This document shows, piece by piece, positions 22,801-35,200 of a stretch of 64,000 nt of DNA (position 1 is the stretch's first letter; every line of letters begins with the position of its first letter). This DNA is from Zygnema circumcarinatum (taxonomy: Eukaryota > Streptophyta > Zygnematophyceae > Zygnematales > Zygnemataceae). The position numbers and the translations under genes are program-made. A model generated the notes under the pieces. The model saw only the letters and a program-made list of their open reading frames with translations, did not search any database and was not told the origin of the DNA. The stretch spans positions 2,347,446 to 2,411,445 of the forward strand of contig CM074811.1 of NCBI GenBank assembly GCA_037447605.1, in the 5' to 3' direction.

Positions 22801-25800
22801 TTTCTTCTGGTGCATCCTCAGAGAGGCATGCGTTGCTTTGCTGAAATGCGCAATGAATTGAAGACATCAGTGTGATGGCTTTATTAACACAGTGTTTATG
22901 GATTTTCGTGGGTGCAATTGCTCTTGCATTCAGTGGTCGTATTCAATCAGCTGAAGAATCCATTGGTTTTGAATTGAAATTACGTGGAAACTTCTATCCT
23001 GCAGGTATATAGGTATCATCTCTGTTACATTCGACAGCTCCGGGAACTTTGTCAGCAAGTCTGGCTATCCCATTCTGCTTGGGGGCAAGAACAGCTCCAA
23101 CAATGTGGAACAGGATCCAAACGTTACAGCACTGGTGGACACATTGGCTGGTCCATTGGCTGCTTTCCGTAGCACCGTTGTTGGGTCGTCAAGTGTGTTT
23201 TTGAATGGCGTCAGAGAGGTAGTGCGGACTATGGAGAGCAACATGGGAAATCTTATCACTGTAAGCACCAATACTACATTCCCGTGGGTGCCGAATAGGC
23301 CGAATAGGCAAACCCTTCAAAACTACCTGACTGCCCGAGGCTCCTTGCTGCTTCTTTCAGTGCACCATAGCATCATGCATCGTTTTCAAAGTGGTTGCAT
23401 ATACGCATATGAAACTGAACAATACTCAGACGACCTTCCGTTAATGAATATGTATCCATCGCATTTACCAATTTTCTACATTTCGCCTCTGCAGGATGCA
23501 CTTCTATGGGAAATAAAGCGGAATCCTAGCTTTGAAGCCAACTATGGTCCCATCGACATTGCGATTACCAATGGCGGTGGTATTCGCAGTCCTATCAGTG
23601 CCGGAGACATCTCTGTCGGAGCCGTCATCACGGTGCTGCCATTTGGCAATGTGCTGGCGATCAAGAAGGTGACAGGGGCCCAGCTGAGAAGCATACTCAG
23701 TGCGTCAGCTGACAAGTGGAGCACCGCGAGTCCTAATGGCGGTTTCTTGCAGGCAAGCAACCGTGCTCTGATTTGAACTTGCTTGATCAAGCACTCAACC
23801 GTGGGCTGTTTTTGGCACTCAACTCACTCTGTTTCAAGGAAACTAGGATAACCGAGGGCGTAGATGTGCAATTGGTCTAACAGGCTCCGACCTACTTGAC
23901 TAACTGCATTTATTTTTCCTTATTGGATTCGCACACACACGGCAGGATTATAAAACTCGTTTCATAGTATGCAATGTTGTTTCTCCTCCAGGTGTCTGGC
24001 GTTTATTACGCATTTGATACCAACCAGGCGGCAGGGGCTCGCCTCCTTGAAGCCAAATTGTTGAATTCGGTGACCAAATGCCTGTCACCTATTGTGGACT
24101 CCACTTTATACAATGTCGTAACAAACGACTTCACTGGCAATGGTGGTGATAACTATCCTGATTTGAAAGCAGCACCCACAGTCTTCGCCTCAGGCCGTGT
24201 GCTCAGTGACATTGTTGGTGACTATATTGGAGCTTTCTCTCCTGTCAGCCCGACTGTGGAGGGACGCATTCGTGTAATCAGTGGGACACCATACACATCT
24301 ACACCAACGTGCTACTCATCAGAAACGTGCCAGTTAACACCGAGCTCCTACCTTTGCACTGCTGGTGAGGGTCTTGGACTTTTTCAGTCTCTTGATGTGA
24401 GACACAATGGAGCTGTTTATCGAGAGGGGACCACTTCGATCTACCGAACGCACGACTTGATGCTGAAGTTCAATGAAAATGCGTCTCAACAATTGTTTCA
24501 TGTTATACCTTTCCAAATCTAAAAGAGCTGTCCCAGATACTTGACATGGAAATGCGGCGTTGCCCTTTTACAGTCGGGGTACTGGCAAGAATTGCTTATA
24601 TTTGTTCCATCGTCTGCTGGCTGGCAGGTCCCGACACAGTCCAAACATTCACCATCGTTCACTATAATGACATCCACTCTCGCGTTGAGCCGGCTGACAA
24701 CTCAGGAGCGTTGACCTGCGCGTCTAATGCAGGTTTGCCGATAAATGCTTTCGGAACCTCACTACCACATGTTTTCCCACTCTGTTTCGTTCTCCCATGA
24801 CACTTGTTTTTGTCGGCTGTCTAGGTTATGGATTACAGAGGATGATTCTCAAATCGGTTTCCTTCCCCGCCCCTCCCTCCCCCAACCCCCCTTCCTTTAC
24901 CCCTTATTCATTGCTTCAGGTGCCTGGTTTGTAGACTTCTAAATATCCAGTTACACCAATATATTCTGATGGCCTTCGCAATCGATACTGACGCGCCCCG
25001 GTGCTCCTATTCCACCACTGCAGTTTGCTTGACTGTTTGCCACTGAGTAGATTACAGACTTCTTGTAGTGCTGATTTTTAACGAACTAGATGCATTTATC
25101 GATTCACAGAATCTCAGTTTATGAGTCAGTTGCGACCTAGAAAATGGTCTCCCTACTTCGAGAAGTGGAACTTGCAAGCGTTTCTGTTCATCGTGTACTA
25201 AAGGTTTACTTGACCGCTCAATGCATGGCTCGCCAGATCTCTGCTATGGAGGGTTTGCGCGACTTTCAACGGTTGTCAGTGAAGCTCGGGCAGAGGGCCC
25301 GACCTTGTTGTTGGATGCGGGAGACCAGTTTGTGGGCACTCTGTACAGTTATCTGTATCGTGGAGCAGAGGCCTACCCCTTCCAGAACTACATGAAGACT
25401 GATGTTATGGTGAGTGGACTGAGGCAATTTCACATCCATGTGCTCCTGATGTTGATTATGGCACATTGGCTTTCTCAATTGGCGACCCAATGGACGCCTG
25501 CTCCATGCCAGTATAGTCATGTTGTCACAGTGCTTCCATAGGTTCTGGCTCTCCTTGCTGTCGCCTGCAAAGCTGTCTTCGTTTTTTTTTATTTCTTCTT
25601 TGGTTTGGCCTATTCCAGACTCTCGGCAATCACGAGTTCGACTACGGGCCGGAGGGGTTGGCTGCGTACCTCAGAAACCTCACCTTCCCTGTGGCCACCT
25701 GCAACGTCGTCCCCAAGGCGAGCAGTGTCCTGTACGGCCTTGTGAAGCCGGGCCCTGTCGTGCTCACCCTCGCCATGCCGGACGGGTCCGCGCTGAAGGT

Positions 25801-28377
25801 CGGCATCGCCGGGTGGACCATCCCCACCACTCCGAGCCTGTCCAGCCCCGGACCGGACATCGACTTTCTGCCGCTCGTGGCCTCCGTCCAAGCGTGCGTG
25901 GACGACCTCAAGAGGCAGGGGGTGGACATTGTCATCGGATTGGGCCATGCGGGTCTGCAAGATGACGGAGACATCCTGGTCGCCAAGAATGTACCGGGTG
26001 AGTCTGCACGTCTTTGTATTTTGCTGGGCCACCCGCAAGATAAGACGCAATGTCGAGAACTCAACCGGTACAGTTGACCAACCTCAGGAGGTATTCTTCG
26101 TCGGTGTGGCCGCTTCACTAGCACTTTGTATTTGATTTCTTATAACCATAGGAGCAGAGCAAGGGTCACGAATCTGGAGGAAGGAAAGTTACATAGAATA
26201 GCCCGAGGTATGCATTAGCCGAGGTTATGTTACTGAGTGGAAAGTACAGCCATCGCAAATCCTTGGCACTCTATCTTCTACTTGAGGGCAACTGTGTCCT
26301 ACGCGGCCATGAAACCCTCTTGCGAACTTTATAGCCTGCCCTTGAGTAGGGCATGACAGGTCCTGGGAGGAGGTGGCAGGTTTGGACCTTGTGATCGGTG
26401 GGCACAGCCACACCTTCCTCTACAACGGGACGGGGCCAGTCCTCAACGTCAACAACCTCGCCACGCGCGACACTCCTTTGTCGCCAGACTTCACCTACCC
26501 GTACCCTGTGGTGGCGGACTATGACTCCTCAGTGGTGGTGCCCTACTACCAGGTCTACTATGCAAGCAAGTGAGATAACTTCTGCTGCTCCTCATTTGCC
26601 ATTATGATTATACGCACTGACAAGCGGCAAACGAAGGAATACCTTCATTCTGATGCTCAGCTCTGTACACGAGAATGAGTTTGTGAGGTTAAGGCTGACA
26701 TATGATTCTTCGTCGGCAGGTACGCAGGCAAAATTTCTGTCACTTTTGACATCTCTGGCAATATTGTGAGCAAGTCCGGTTATCCTATCCTTCTTGGTGG
26801 CCAGAACAGCTCCAACAATGTCGCATCAGACCCTGTTGCTGTTGCCAAAGTGGCGGAGCTCTCTGGGGCCCTCGCGGCTTTCCGCAGCAAAGTAATTGGC
26901 TCCTCTGCAGTGTATCTGAATGGCGAAAGGAGCACGGTGCGGAGATTTGAAAGCAATCTCGGCAACCTTATCACGGTAAGTCTCAGGTGCATTTTGGAAA
27001 GGATCAATTTCCTCTTGTCGGGGAATTCTTGTATTGTTGTCCCTTACTTTCCTTGAGCCTTCTGCGAGGATTCCTTTGACCTTCAGTTTTGTAGGTCAGG
27101 TTTCTTGGCCCTCCAGCTGACGAATCAAATGTGACGGCCGTCGACCCAGTCCACCAATAAAGTGGATGGAGATTGGTGTTTTATGCCACTAGCATTTTGT
27201 TTGAGAGAGGAGGCAGAAGTGGTGTATTATGCTGGGAAAAGTCCAGATCAGCTAGTTCGTTCAAGCTTTGGTTAGCCTGAAGAGTTGTTTGATCATGTTT
27301 TGGTGAAGGCCGCTGGAGGAAAAAGTAAATGACACTGTTTTCTTTATCTTCTTTCTTTGTTATTTTCTACTTACCACCATCAGGATGCCATGATTTGGGA
27401 GGTGAAGAGAAACCCCAACTTTGAGTTGAATTATGGGCCTATCGATATTAGCGTGATGAATGGAGGTGGCATCCGATCCCCCATTGCAGCAGGCAGCATC
27501 ACTGTTGGTGACGTCATCACTGTGCTGCCCTTCGGCAATGTGCTCACGATCAAGAAACTGACAGGGACTCAGTTGAGGGGCGTTCTTACTTACTCTGCCG
27601 ACAAGTGGAACGCCTTTTCTCCTAGTGGAGGCTTTCTCCAGGCAAGTATTGTGCCCTTGAGAATTTTCTTCTGGCAAGTCTCCATGCGTCAGCGGAGATG
27701 GCTGTGGTTCAATGGTCAATGTGAAAGCACAGATGCGCAGGACTGCAGTGAAAGGAATGGCAGATCTCAATTGTAGCGCTGACTGAGTGGAGCAGGCAAT
27801 GCGCTGCCGGGCATGGTGCAGGTCTCAGGCGTGTACTACGCGTTTGACAACAGCCTGCCAGTTGGCTCGCGCTTTCTTGAAGCGAAGCTGCTGAACCCCG
27901 TCACGAAGTGCCTCTCTCCCATTGTGGACTCCGCGTTCTATAACGTCGTCACCAACGACTTCACAGGTGCCGGCGGAGACAACTTCCCTGACTTCGCGGC
28001 AGCGCCCACAGTCTTCCCCTCGGGACGCGTTCTCAGCGACATCGTCAACGACTACATCGGCACCTACTCCCCCGTCAGCCCTACGCTGGAGGGCCGCATC
28101 CGCGTGGTCAACGGAGCCACGGAGTCCTACACTCTCACGCCGACCTGCACATCCTCGCAGACGTGCTCCCTCACGCCAACCGCCTACGCCTGCGTCGGCT
28201 GTAAGTGTCTTCCTGCCCGGATCTCTCTTTCGGGAGGAGACCCTTCCTAGTGAAGATAAAGCGGAAAGTCAGCTTTTTTGTAGGGAATTTTCTTCAAGCA
28301 ATTTTCTTCTTCTGCTGAGCCTGTCAAGGCAATTCTCCAACCTCCAAACGCCGGGCCCTGCTGGTTTATGTGCAGAA
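18522..28377 (+). CDS. Secreted PAN-PAN-double 5'-nucleotidase, gene 1
   Basis: Predicted exons: 18522-18600, 18914-19180, 19472-19708, 20331-20426, 20812-20984, 21409-21787, 22507-22696, 23005-23260, 23495-23752, 23992-24364, 24628-24732, 25237-25409, 25619-25997, 26380-26569, 26720-26975, 27384-27641, 27822-28200, 28376-28377. Spliced length 4050 nt, 1349 aa. Residues 1-26 are a signal peptide; 27-115 and 116-194 are Cys-rich PAN/Apple-like domains; 195-769 and 770-1349 are two complete metallophosphatase plus C-terminal 5'-nucleotidase domains. Domain A shows NDIH (Asp206, His208), AGD (Asp256), GNHEFD (Asn288), GLGH (His394) and GGHSH (His419, His421), then NGGGIRSP, LPFGN and GGDN for nucleotide binding. 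Domain B has all the same motifs. It should hydrolyse nucleoside monophosphates outside the cell, as CD73 and UshA do. No GPI-type hydrophobic tail is visible. Substrate is inferred from the family. Confidence 0.88.
23753..23991 (+). other. GC-AG intron, gene 1 domain A
   Basis: The donor is CAG|GCAAGC, not GT. The acceptor CTCCAG|GTGTCTGG restores the family sequence GGFLQ-VSGVYYAFD in phase 0. No GT donor nearby keeps this junction. Confidence 0.85.
27642..27821 (+). other. GC-AG intron, gene 1 domain B
   Basis: Donor CAG|GCAAGT, acceptor GTGCAG|GTCTCAGG; homologous position to 23753-23991. Confidence 0.85.
28201..28375 (+). other. Terminal intron that splits the stop codon, gene 1
   Basis: Exon 17 ends GTC-GGC-T before GTAAGTG. 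The acceptor GTGCAG is followed by AA, so splicing makes TAA. Reading through the unspliced intron would add about 17 residues. Confidence 0.7.
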
Positions 28378-28398
28378 CACGTGATCGTCGTCAGCAGG

Positions 28399-28404
28399 AA
28401 TAAA
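28399..28404 (+). terminator. Poly(A) signal of nucleotidase gene 1
   Basis: AATAAA, 22 bases after the reconstructed stop codon; position fits a short 3' UTR. Confidence 0.45.
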
Positions 28405-28924
28405 TGGGCGAGGGGCGAAGGTACGGTTGGATCAAGGTTGGCTTCGTCCTGCGCTTGTAGAATGATGATAAAGAGGTTAGGTTATCTAAAATGCCCGCAG
28501 TGGCTTACAACGGGCGGAGGAGGGGGGGGGGTGGGTGGGTATAAAGCGTGGAGTTTTTGGGGTGGTAATGGTTTTGATACTTCATTGCCTACTTCCATTT
28601 TCTGCGACTATGTAATTATTTTTTGAAGATAGCGCTTTGTTCTAAAATCGAGGTCACTGGCATATGTTGGTTGGCATATCATCTATCGAAATGTTGACTG
28701 GGCCGCAACTGCTCGCCCTTGTAAGGTTGGCTTGTGTTAGAGGAATACAGATTTTGGATACGAGTGTGGTTTGTAACCGTGGAGTTCATACGACGTTGTT
28801 AGTCACAAAGCTATTTTTGGGATGCCTCGCCTTCTGCAAACAGTCAAAATAAGCGTCTCAACGCGTGCCTACCTGAAATCTAGCTCGCTTTCCATATTAG
28901 AGGCACAAACGTACTGACACATCG

Positions 28925-29170
28925 ATGCCGAGTTCATCGAGAAAGGGGAAAATGACATTGACCTCACGATGGCGAGGCCATCAAATGTACATAGACAAAC
29001 GCAGCAGTAGGAACCACGAGGGACTGGTCGCAAGGGACCTAAGCACAAACGAAAAAAGCAAGGAGCGGAAAACTACGCCTAGGCGCAACAACGCAGCCCT
29101 CCCTAGAAGCAGCTGCGAAGGTCACCGATGTGCGGCACATCGCACGGAGGGAGCGGCGGAAGACCACCGC
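28925..29170 (-). repeat. Dispersed repeat family R1, copy 2
   Basis: Reverse complement matches 15200-15380 and 60680-60840, including the blocks CACATCGGTGACCTTCGCAG, GCTTAGGTCC, TGTACATTTGATGGCC and GCCATCGTGAGGTCAA. Confidence 0.65.
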
Positions 29171-29937
29171 CACGGTCACCAACAGTCGAGTTCATCGAGA
29201 TGTTCGTTGGCGTGCCCATGCCCTTGAGCCCTGTCACGCACTCGGAGTGCCACTCTACGACTTGTACTATACCGTCGATGCCTTTGCAAGGCCGTCTGAG
29301 GGACAGGGTGAGAAATGGGCGAGACTTCAGGGGACTGGACCGGCTTGTAGGAGATTGTGGGGCCAGTGGACTAGTAGTTAATCACGAGTAGTTAGTAACC
29401 TGGAAAGCTGTTATAAAGTAATTCCTGTTCGCGGTAGTCAGGGACTGAAACAAGACTAAGGGACGGACTCGACGATCAATTTGAATAAGATGAGACGAAC
29501 AAGAAAAAAAAAAAAAAAAATGAACGAACGAGTGGTTTTTAGGGTTTCCAGGTTCTTGAGGGTCACTTGAGACCACAACAAGGGGAGGGAAGCTCCGGAC
29601 AAAACCGGGCACCTAAGCAGCTTCATATAAGTACTCGTTTCGAGTCGATGCCGTCTATCCGCGGAGTACTTGTTCCGGTATCGGCACCTCGCGAGTCGCG
29701 ACAGCGCGACCGACCCAAAGAAAAGATTCGCAGATTTATGCTCCTCGACGGCAGCCTTTGTCCTATTGGCACGTTAAGATCTGTACGGTCGGAACATCAG
29801 AAGAAAGTACACTAGAGTGATAATACGACAAACTTCGTATTGGTGCCAGACAAAGGAATCAAACGGCCCGCAGGGCATCACGAGGGCATCTTTTGGCGCG
29901 ACGTGTGACATGTATATGTTTCTGCCCAATCGACGGC

Positions 29938-30180
29938 CGCCACGTGCCTATCAGCCACCCTGCCAGCAATTGGATGACACGTGGCAATGCTCGCCGTAGG
30001 TTTTGTACGAAGTGGATGTGACGTGGACAGCGTCCCCAGCGACAGCGTGGGTGCTTTGCGCCACGTGGCGAGTTGCGTCTACGTGGCAGTGACCCACCGA
30101 CATATCCGGTTCCCACTCGTCGGAAGTTCGCCCGAATTGTGCACGGACGGGCGCCGCGGCATATGCCGCGTGGCATTGTG
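29938..30180 (+). promoter_or_regulatory. G-box-rich upstream segment of nucleotidase gene 2
   Basis: Three CACGTG palindromes (near 29942, 29979 and 30063) and further ACGTGG cores (30019, 30032, 30081). G-boxes bind plant bZIP and bHLH factors. A similar ACGTGG-rich stretch precedes the GA/CT tracts upstream of gene 3 (40600-40700). It begins about 1.1 kb before the gene 2 ATG. Confidence 0.4.
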
Positions 30181-30205
30181 AGACCTTGCGGCATCTGCGC
30201 GGGGG

Positions 30206-30425
30206 AGGGAGAGAGAGAGAGGGAGAGGGAGGGAGAGAGAGTGAGGGAAAGGAAGAGAGTGAGGGAGAGAGAGAGAGAGAGGGAAAGGAAGTGGGAGAGA
30301 GGGAGAGGGAGAGGAGGGAGAGGAGGGAGGGAGAGAATACTAGTTGGCAGGCGGCGAGCAGCGAGAGAAGAGCACGTGGCAGGTCGGCCCTCCCTCCCTC
30401 CCTCCCTGCCCCTCCTCTCCCCGTT
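30206..30425. repeat. GA-rich tract followed by CCCT-rich tract
   Basis: A GGGAGA/GAGAGA tract (30206-30335) is followed by CTCCCTCC repeats (30388-30410). The intervening CTAGTTGGCAGGCGG and the downstream CGCAACGGGGTCACTGTATG also occur at 40915 and 41460. Confidence 0.85.
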
Positions 30426-30684
30426 TTCTCATCTCCACCACCCTCTCTGGCAGCTGGCCAGCTTTTCCTTTTCCAACTTCTCGCAACGGGGTCACTGTAT
30501 GTTTTATTTCGACTGCGTTCGATTTTTTTTCACATCCCAACCTCCAACCTCACTCTTCTTGCATCCGCCCTCTGCATCGCCCGAGTGGTCACGAGTCCTC
30601 CTATCTCTTCTGCTTCCTGCCCTTTGGAGTTCTCCTTCTTCCCATTAGAGAGGTCCCGCGCTTGAAGTTTAGCGGTTTAGCGCA

Positions 30685-32290
30685 TTCGGCCGCAGCATTG
30701 AGTAGATAATCAAAAGCATCCGGTTCATCTGCAAGTCACTTACAATTATCACGCAGTAATAATCCGAGCATGCAAGGCTTGCGAAATTCCCCCAATATGG
30801 AAACGGGCTGTATGCACATTATCAGGCCTTAATCTGGTGAAGCAATGCTGGACAAGTCAAGTCTGTTCCAGCAGAGCATCAAGGGCTTATGCAAGCTTGA
30901 GCAAATATCTTTTACTTTTTCCCTAAACTATCTTTTTCGCATGCTCTTTGGTGGCTGGAAGTACGTCACTGGATGATGAATCTGAATATATTTTTAAGGA
31001 ATCCTAATTATCGGAAAAATCAAGAAAATTCATCACCTGCTAAGGCATTCTTTCTGTGGTTGTGCTTGTATGCAGAGTTTTGAGGATGGAGCTAACTTAT
31101 CTCCGCCAGCTTGTGGCGGCCATTTCCATTTTTGTCCTCGTGTTCCTTCCGACGGTCTTGGCAGGTCAACTTTCTCGTGGCCTTAAGAATGCTAATAATG
31201 CCCTTTGAAGATTAGCTCGCTTGTAATGGCTCCATACTGTTATCGACATATGCAGGCGGTTTGTACTTATTTGGTGTGCCTTGCAAAGGACCTTTGGACA
31301 GGGCCTGACATGCTTCATTTTGGCAAATGTTTCTGGAAATTTTATTATCTTGATTAATGGCGATACCTAGTCCGTTAGTGTGTCTCAGCTTGTCCAATCA
31401 AAGTTCCATTTTTTTTTTTTTTTTTTTTTCCATTTTTTGGGCCCGAAATGTTCTAACAATGTTTACAGGCGTGCTTTCTTGGGATGGACAGTTGACTGTG
31501 GTGCGGACCTGCCAGGCTACTTGTACTATGAAAATACGGACTATCCCGGCGCCTACTCATCAAAAACAGGTTCAAGAACATCTTTAAAGTCGTGCGCAAG
31601 ATTATGCGCAAACAGCCGGATCTGTAAAGCCTTTATTTTTTCCCCGAATGCTTCCAATCCTAGTGTAGGAAGATGTTTCTTCAAAACGACATTGGGGACA
31701 CCGGTCACTAAAATGAACACGGCTACATACGTCGCATGTGCTCCGTCTTTGTCATCTCGTAAGTATTTTCTTCCTTTGTACCCTGATTTTCGTCTGGTTT
31801 CCAATTTGTATTCTGTCCGTTTCTACTTACTGATGAAGCTGTCAGCTTGCTGTAATGTTTGCATCATTTGGTGGTCCCAACTTCAGCTTTGAGTTTCTTT
31901 AGTGCTGAGCAAGTTGACACTCGGAACTGTGGCAGCCATCTGCAGTGCGACGGAGGAAAAGTTTCAGCTGTATGCGAATCGATTGTTCAAGGGCGCTGAT
32001 TACAGGAGTCAGAAAGGAACTGCTACCACTTGCACTCTAAGTTGCAGACGAGATTCGAAGTGTCAAGCAGTCTCCCATGATCTCATCACAGGCGTTTGTT
32101 CCTTCAAAAGGGCCATTCCTACGGAGCAGAAACCGTATGTGGACCTAAATACGTATGTGAAATGCGATCCGGGTGAGTGAATATGAATCTCTGATCGTCA
32201 GGTTTACCAACCTCTTTCGCTCAAGCTTTGTGCACAGTATGCTTGACAATAAGTAGCTTCTGATAAGCGAAACAGCTTAACGGAGGGGTC
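30685..32290 (+). repeat. Duplicated 5' segment of nucleotidase genes, copy in gene 2
   Basis: Counterpart of 18091-19830. At about 32291-32298 similarity switches from gene 1 intron 3 to the intron before domain B of gene 3 (47060). Confidence 0.85.
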
Positions 32291-35200
32291 TAATAGTGGA
32301 GGGTCCAACTTCCACCTGCCAGATGCTCTGTTTGTATCTGAACTCGGTGTCTCACTAGTTGCTTTGTGTTACGCCTCTGCATTCTCGAATGAGCTGTTAA
32401 AAGATAATCGACATGGGAATACGATGTTGTCCCTTCAAGGTCGGGTGCTGGCAAGAACTGCTTTCATTGGATGTTTCAACTGGTTGGCAGGTCCGCGGAC
32501 GTTTACCATCATGCACTACAATGACATCCACGCTCGCATTGAACCCGCAACAAACTTTGGATCGTTGAACTGCGCGACTAATGCAGGTCTGCCATTTAAT
32601 GTTTTTGGAACCTCGACAAGTTTCTCCACTGGGTTTCATTCTTTCATGAGATCTGTTACTGACGTCGGTTGAAGTTATAGCAGAGTTTCAATCTGATTTC
32701 AGTTTCCCCCACCGCCCCTCCTTTGCCCCTAATTTGTTGCTTATGGACTCCACTTTGCTGTTGTCTGCTTGACTGTTTGCCACTGAGTAGATTGCATGCT
32801 CGTTGTAGTGCTTAAGCTCATAGATTCAGCGAATTAGATGCATTTATTCGATTCAGTCTATTTATGAGTCAGTTGAGACCTAGAAAATTGTCTCCCTACT
32901 TCAAGAAGTGGATCTTGCAAGCGTTTCTGTTCATCGTGTACTAAAGGTTTGCTTGCCCATTCAATGCATGACTCACCAGATCTCTGCTATGGAGGGTTTG
33001 CGCGACTTACAACGGTGGTGAATGAAGCTCGGGCAGAGGGCCCGACCTTGTTCTTGGATGCGGGAGACCAGTTTGTGGGCACTCTGTACAGTTATCTATA
33101 TCGTGGAGCAGAGGCCTACCCCTTCCAGAACTACATGAAGACTGATGTTATGGTGAGTGGACTGAGACACTTTCACATCCATGTGCTCCTGATGTTGAAT
33201 ATGGCACATTGGCTTTCTCAATTGGAGACCTAGTGGACACCCTGCTCCATGCCAGTATAGTCATTCTGTCACATTGCTTCCATAAGCACTGATTCTCCTT
33301 GTTGTCCCCTGCAATGATGCTGTCCTCTTTTTTTTATTTTTTCTTTGGTTTGGCCTATTCCAGACTCTCGGCAATCACGAGTTCGACTACGGGCCGGAGG
33401 GGTTGGCTGCGTACCTCAGAAACCTCACCTTCCCTGTGGCCACCTGCAACGTCGTCCCCAAGGCGAGCAGTGTCCTGTACGGCCTTGTGAAGCCGGGCCC
33501 TGTCGTGCTCACCCTCGCCATGCCGGACGGGTCCGCGCTGAAGGTCGGCATCGCCGGGTGGACCATCCCCACCACTCCGAGCCTGTCCAGCCCCGGACCG
33601 GACATCGACTTTCTGCCGCTCGTGGCCTCCGTCCAAGCGTGCGTGGACGACCTCAAGAGGCAGGGGGTGGACATTGTCATCGGATTGGGCCATGCGGGTC
33701 TGCTTGACGATGGAGACATTTTGGTCGCCAAGAATGTACCGGGTGAGTCTGTTCGCCATTGCCTCTTGAAAACTGTAACCGCAGGGTCCGTATATTGGCT
33801 TTTTGAGGGTGTTTGCTTTCTACGCAGCCATGGAGGTGGGGAGGTTGATGGTTAGCTGGCTGCTCTTGAGTAGGGCTTGACGGGTCCTGGGAGGAGGGGG
33901 GCAGGTCTCGACCTTGTGATCGGCGGGCACAGCCACACCTTCCTCTACAACGGGACGGGGCCAGTCCTCAACATTAACAACAACGTCACACGTGACATTC
34001 CTTTGCTGCCAGAATACACCTACCCATACCCTGTTGTAGCAGACTATGACTCATCAGTGGTGGTGCCCTACTACCAGGTCTACTACGCGAGCAAGTGAGA
34101 TGCTATCTGGTGCTCTATATTCGCATCATTATAAATGACATGTTGGAGCAAGAAGCTAACCAAGGAATGCGTTTCATCCCGAGAATGCTGACCTCTGTAC
34201 GTAAGCATGGGTTTGTGAGGTTGAGACTAAGATATGGCTGTCCGTCTGCAGGTATGCCGGCAAAATTTCTGTCACCTTTGACAGCTCTGGCAACATTGTG
34301 AGCAAGTCCGGCTATCCTATCCTTCTTGGTGGGCAGAACAGCTCCAACAATGTCGCATCAGACCCTGTTGCTGTGGCGAAAGTGGCGGAACTCTCTGGGC
34401 CCCTCCAGGCTTTCCGCAATAAAGTCGTTGGCTCGGCTGCAGTGTTATTGGATACCCAAAGGAACACGGTGGCGAAAACTGAGAGCAATCTCGGCAACCT
34501 TATCACTGTAAGTCCATTGGAAAATCTGCTGTCTGGAAGCAAATGGCTTGTTGACATTCGTGAGTCTGAACTTGCACTGCACGATTGACCTAAATCAGGA
34601 ATATGGGTCCTGAATGAAAAGTGGCAGGGAACAAGCAGATGTAGGGTCAGCAGGATACAATGGAGTTGTTATTGATGGTTTCTATGCTGGAATAGCAATG
34701 AAGGTAGAAATGAGCAAAGTATCCTTATTCAGGCTCTTGACCTCAAGGTTGTCCTGAATCTCCTATCTGAGTATTTGAGCCTCAGTCTACAAATCTGAAC
34801 ACTCGTGGAGAATAATGATGGAAGAAGATGAGGACTTTCTTGTGCAGTTCATGTCTGAGCTGTGTTAGCACCACTTTACCAACCGTTCTATCATCTTCTG
34901 GTTTCTGTTGCAGCCTTTCCAAGTGTGCCATAGTTCTAAAATTGTCACCGGGTATGTCACAGGCCAGGAATTGACAAGTTCTACTCCTTTTCCCTCGTTT
35001 CTTCTGCTGTGCTTGCAACCATCAGGATGCCATGATTTGGGAGGTGAAGAGAAACCCCAACTTTGAGTTGAGTTATGGGCCTATCGACATTAGCGTGATG
35101 AATAGTGGCGGCATCCGATCCCCCATTGCAGCAGGCAGCATCACTGTTGGGGACGTCATCACTGTGCTGCCCTTCGGCAATGTGCTCACGATCAAGAAGC

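Larger units (their letters stand above)
28425..30684. other. Region between nucleotidase genes 1 and 2
   Basis: No gene recognised. It holds a minus-strand copy of dispersed repeat R1 (28925-29170), an A-run (29503-29520), a G-box-rich stretch (29938-30180) and GA then CT tracts (30206-30425). The block 30206-30600 resembles 40830-41580 upstream of gene 3. Confidence 0.5.

Noticed and set aside
25519-25965. Arg/Gly/Pro-rich frame overlapping the GNHEFD exon, seen again at 33345 and 48201
   Set aside because: Out-of-frame reading of a conserved GC-rich nucleotidase exon. Its identity in three genes reflects nucleotide identity, not a second protein.
29503-29520. A-run considered as a retroposon tail
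   Set aside because: No matching target duplication or joined element could be identified on either side.
30206-30335. GA repeats considered as a CRISPR-like or satellite array
   Set aside because: There is no repeat-spacer structure, and the setting is eukaryotic; it is a plain purine tract.
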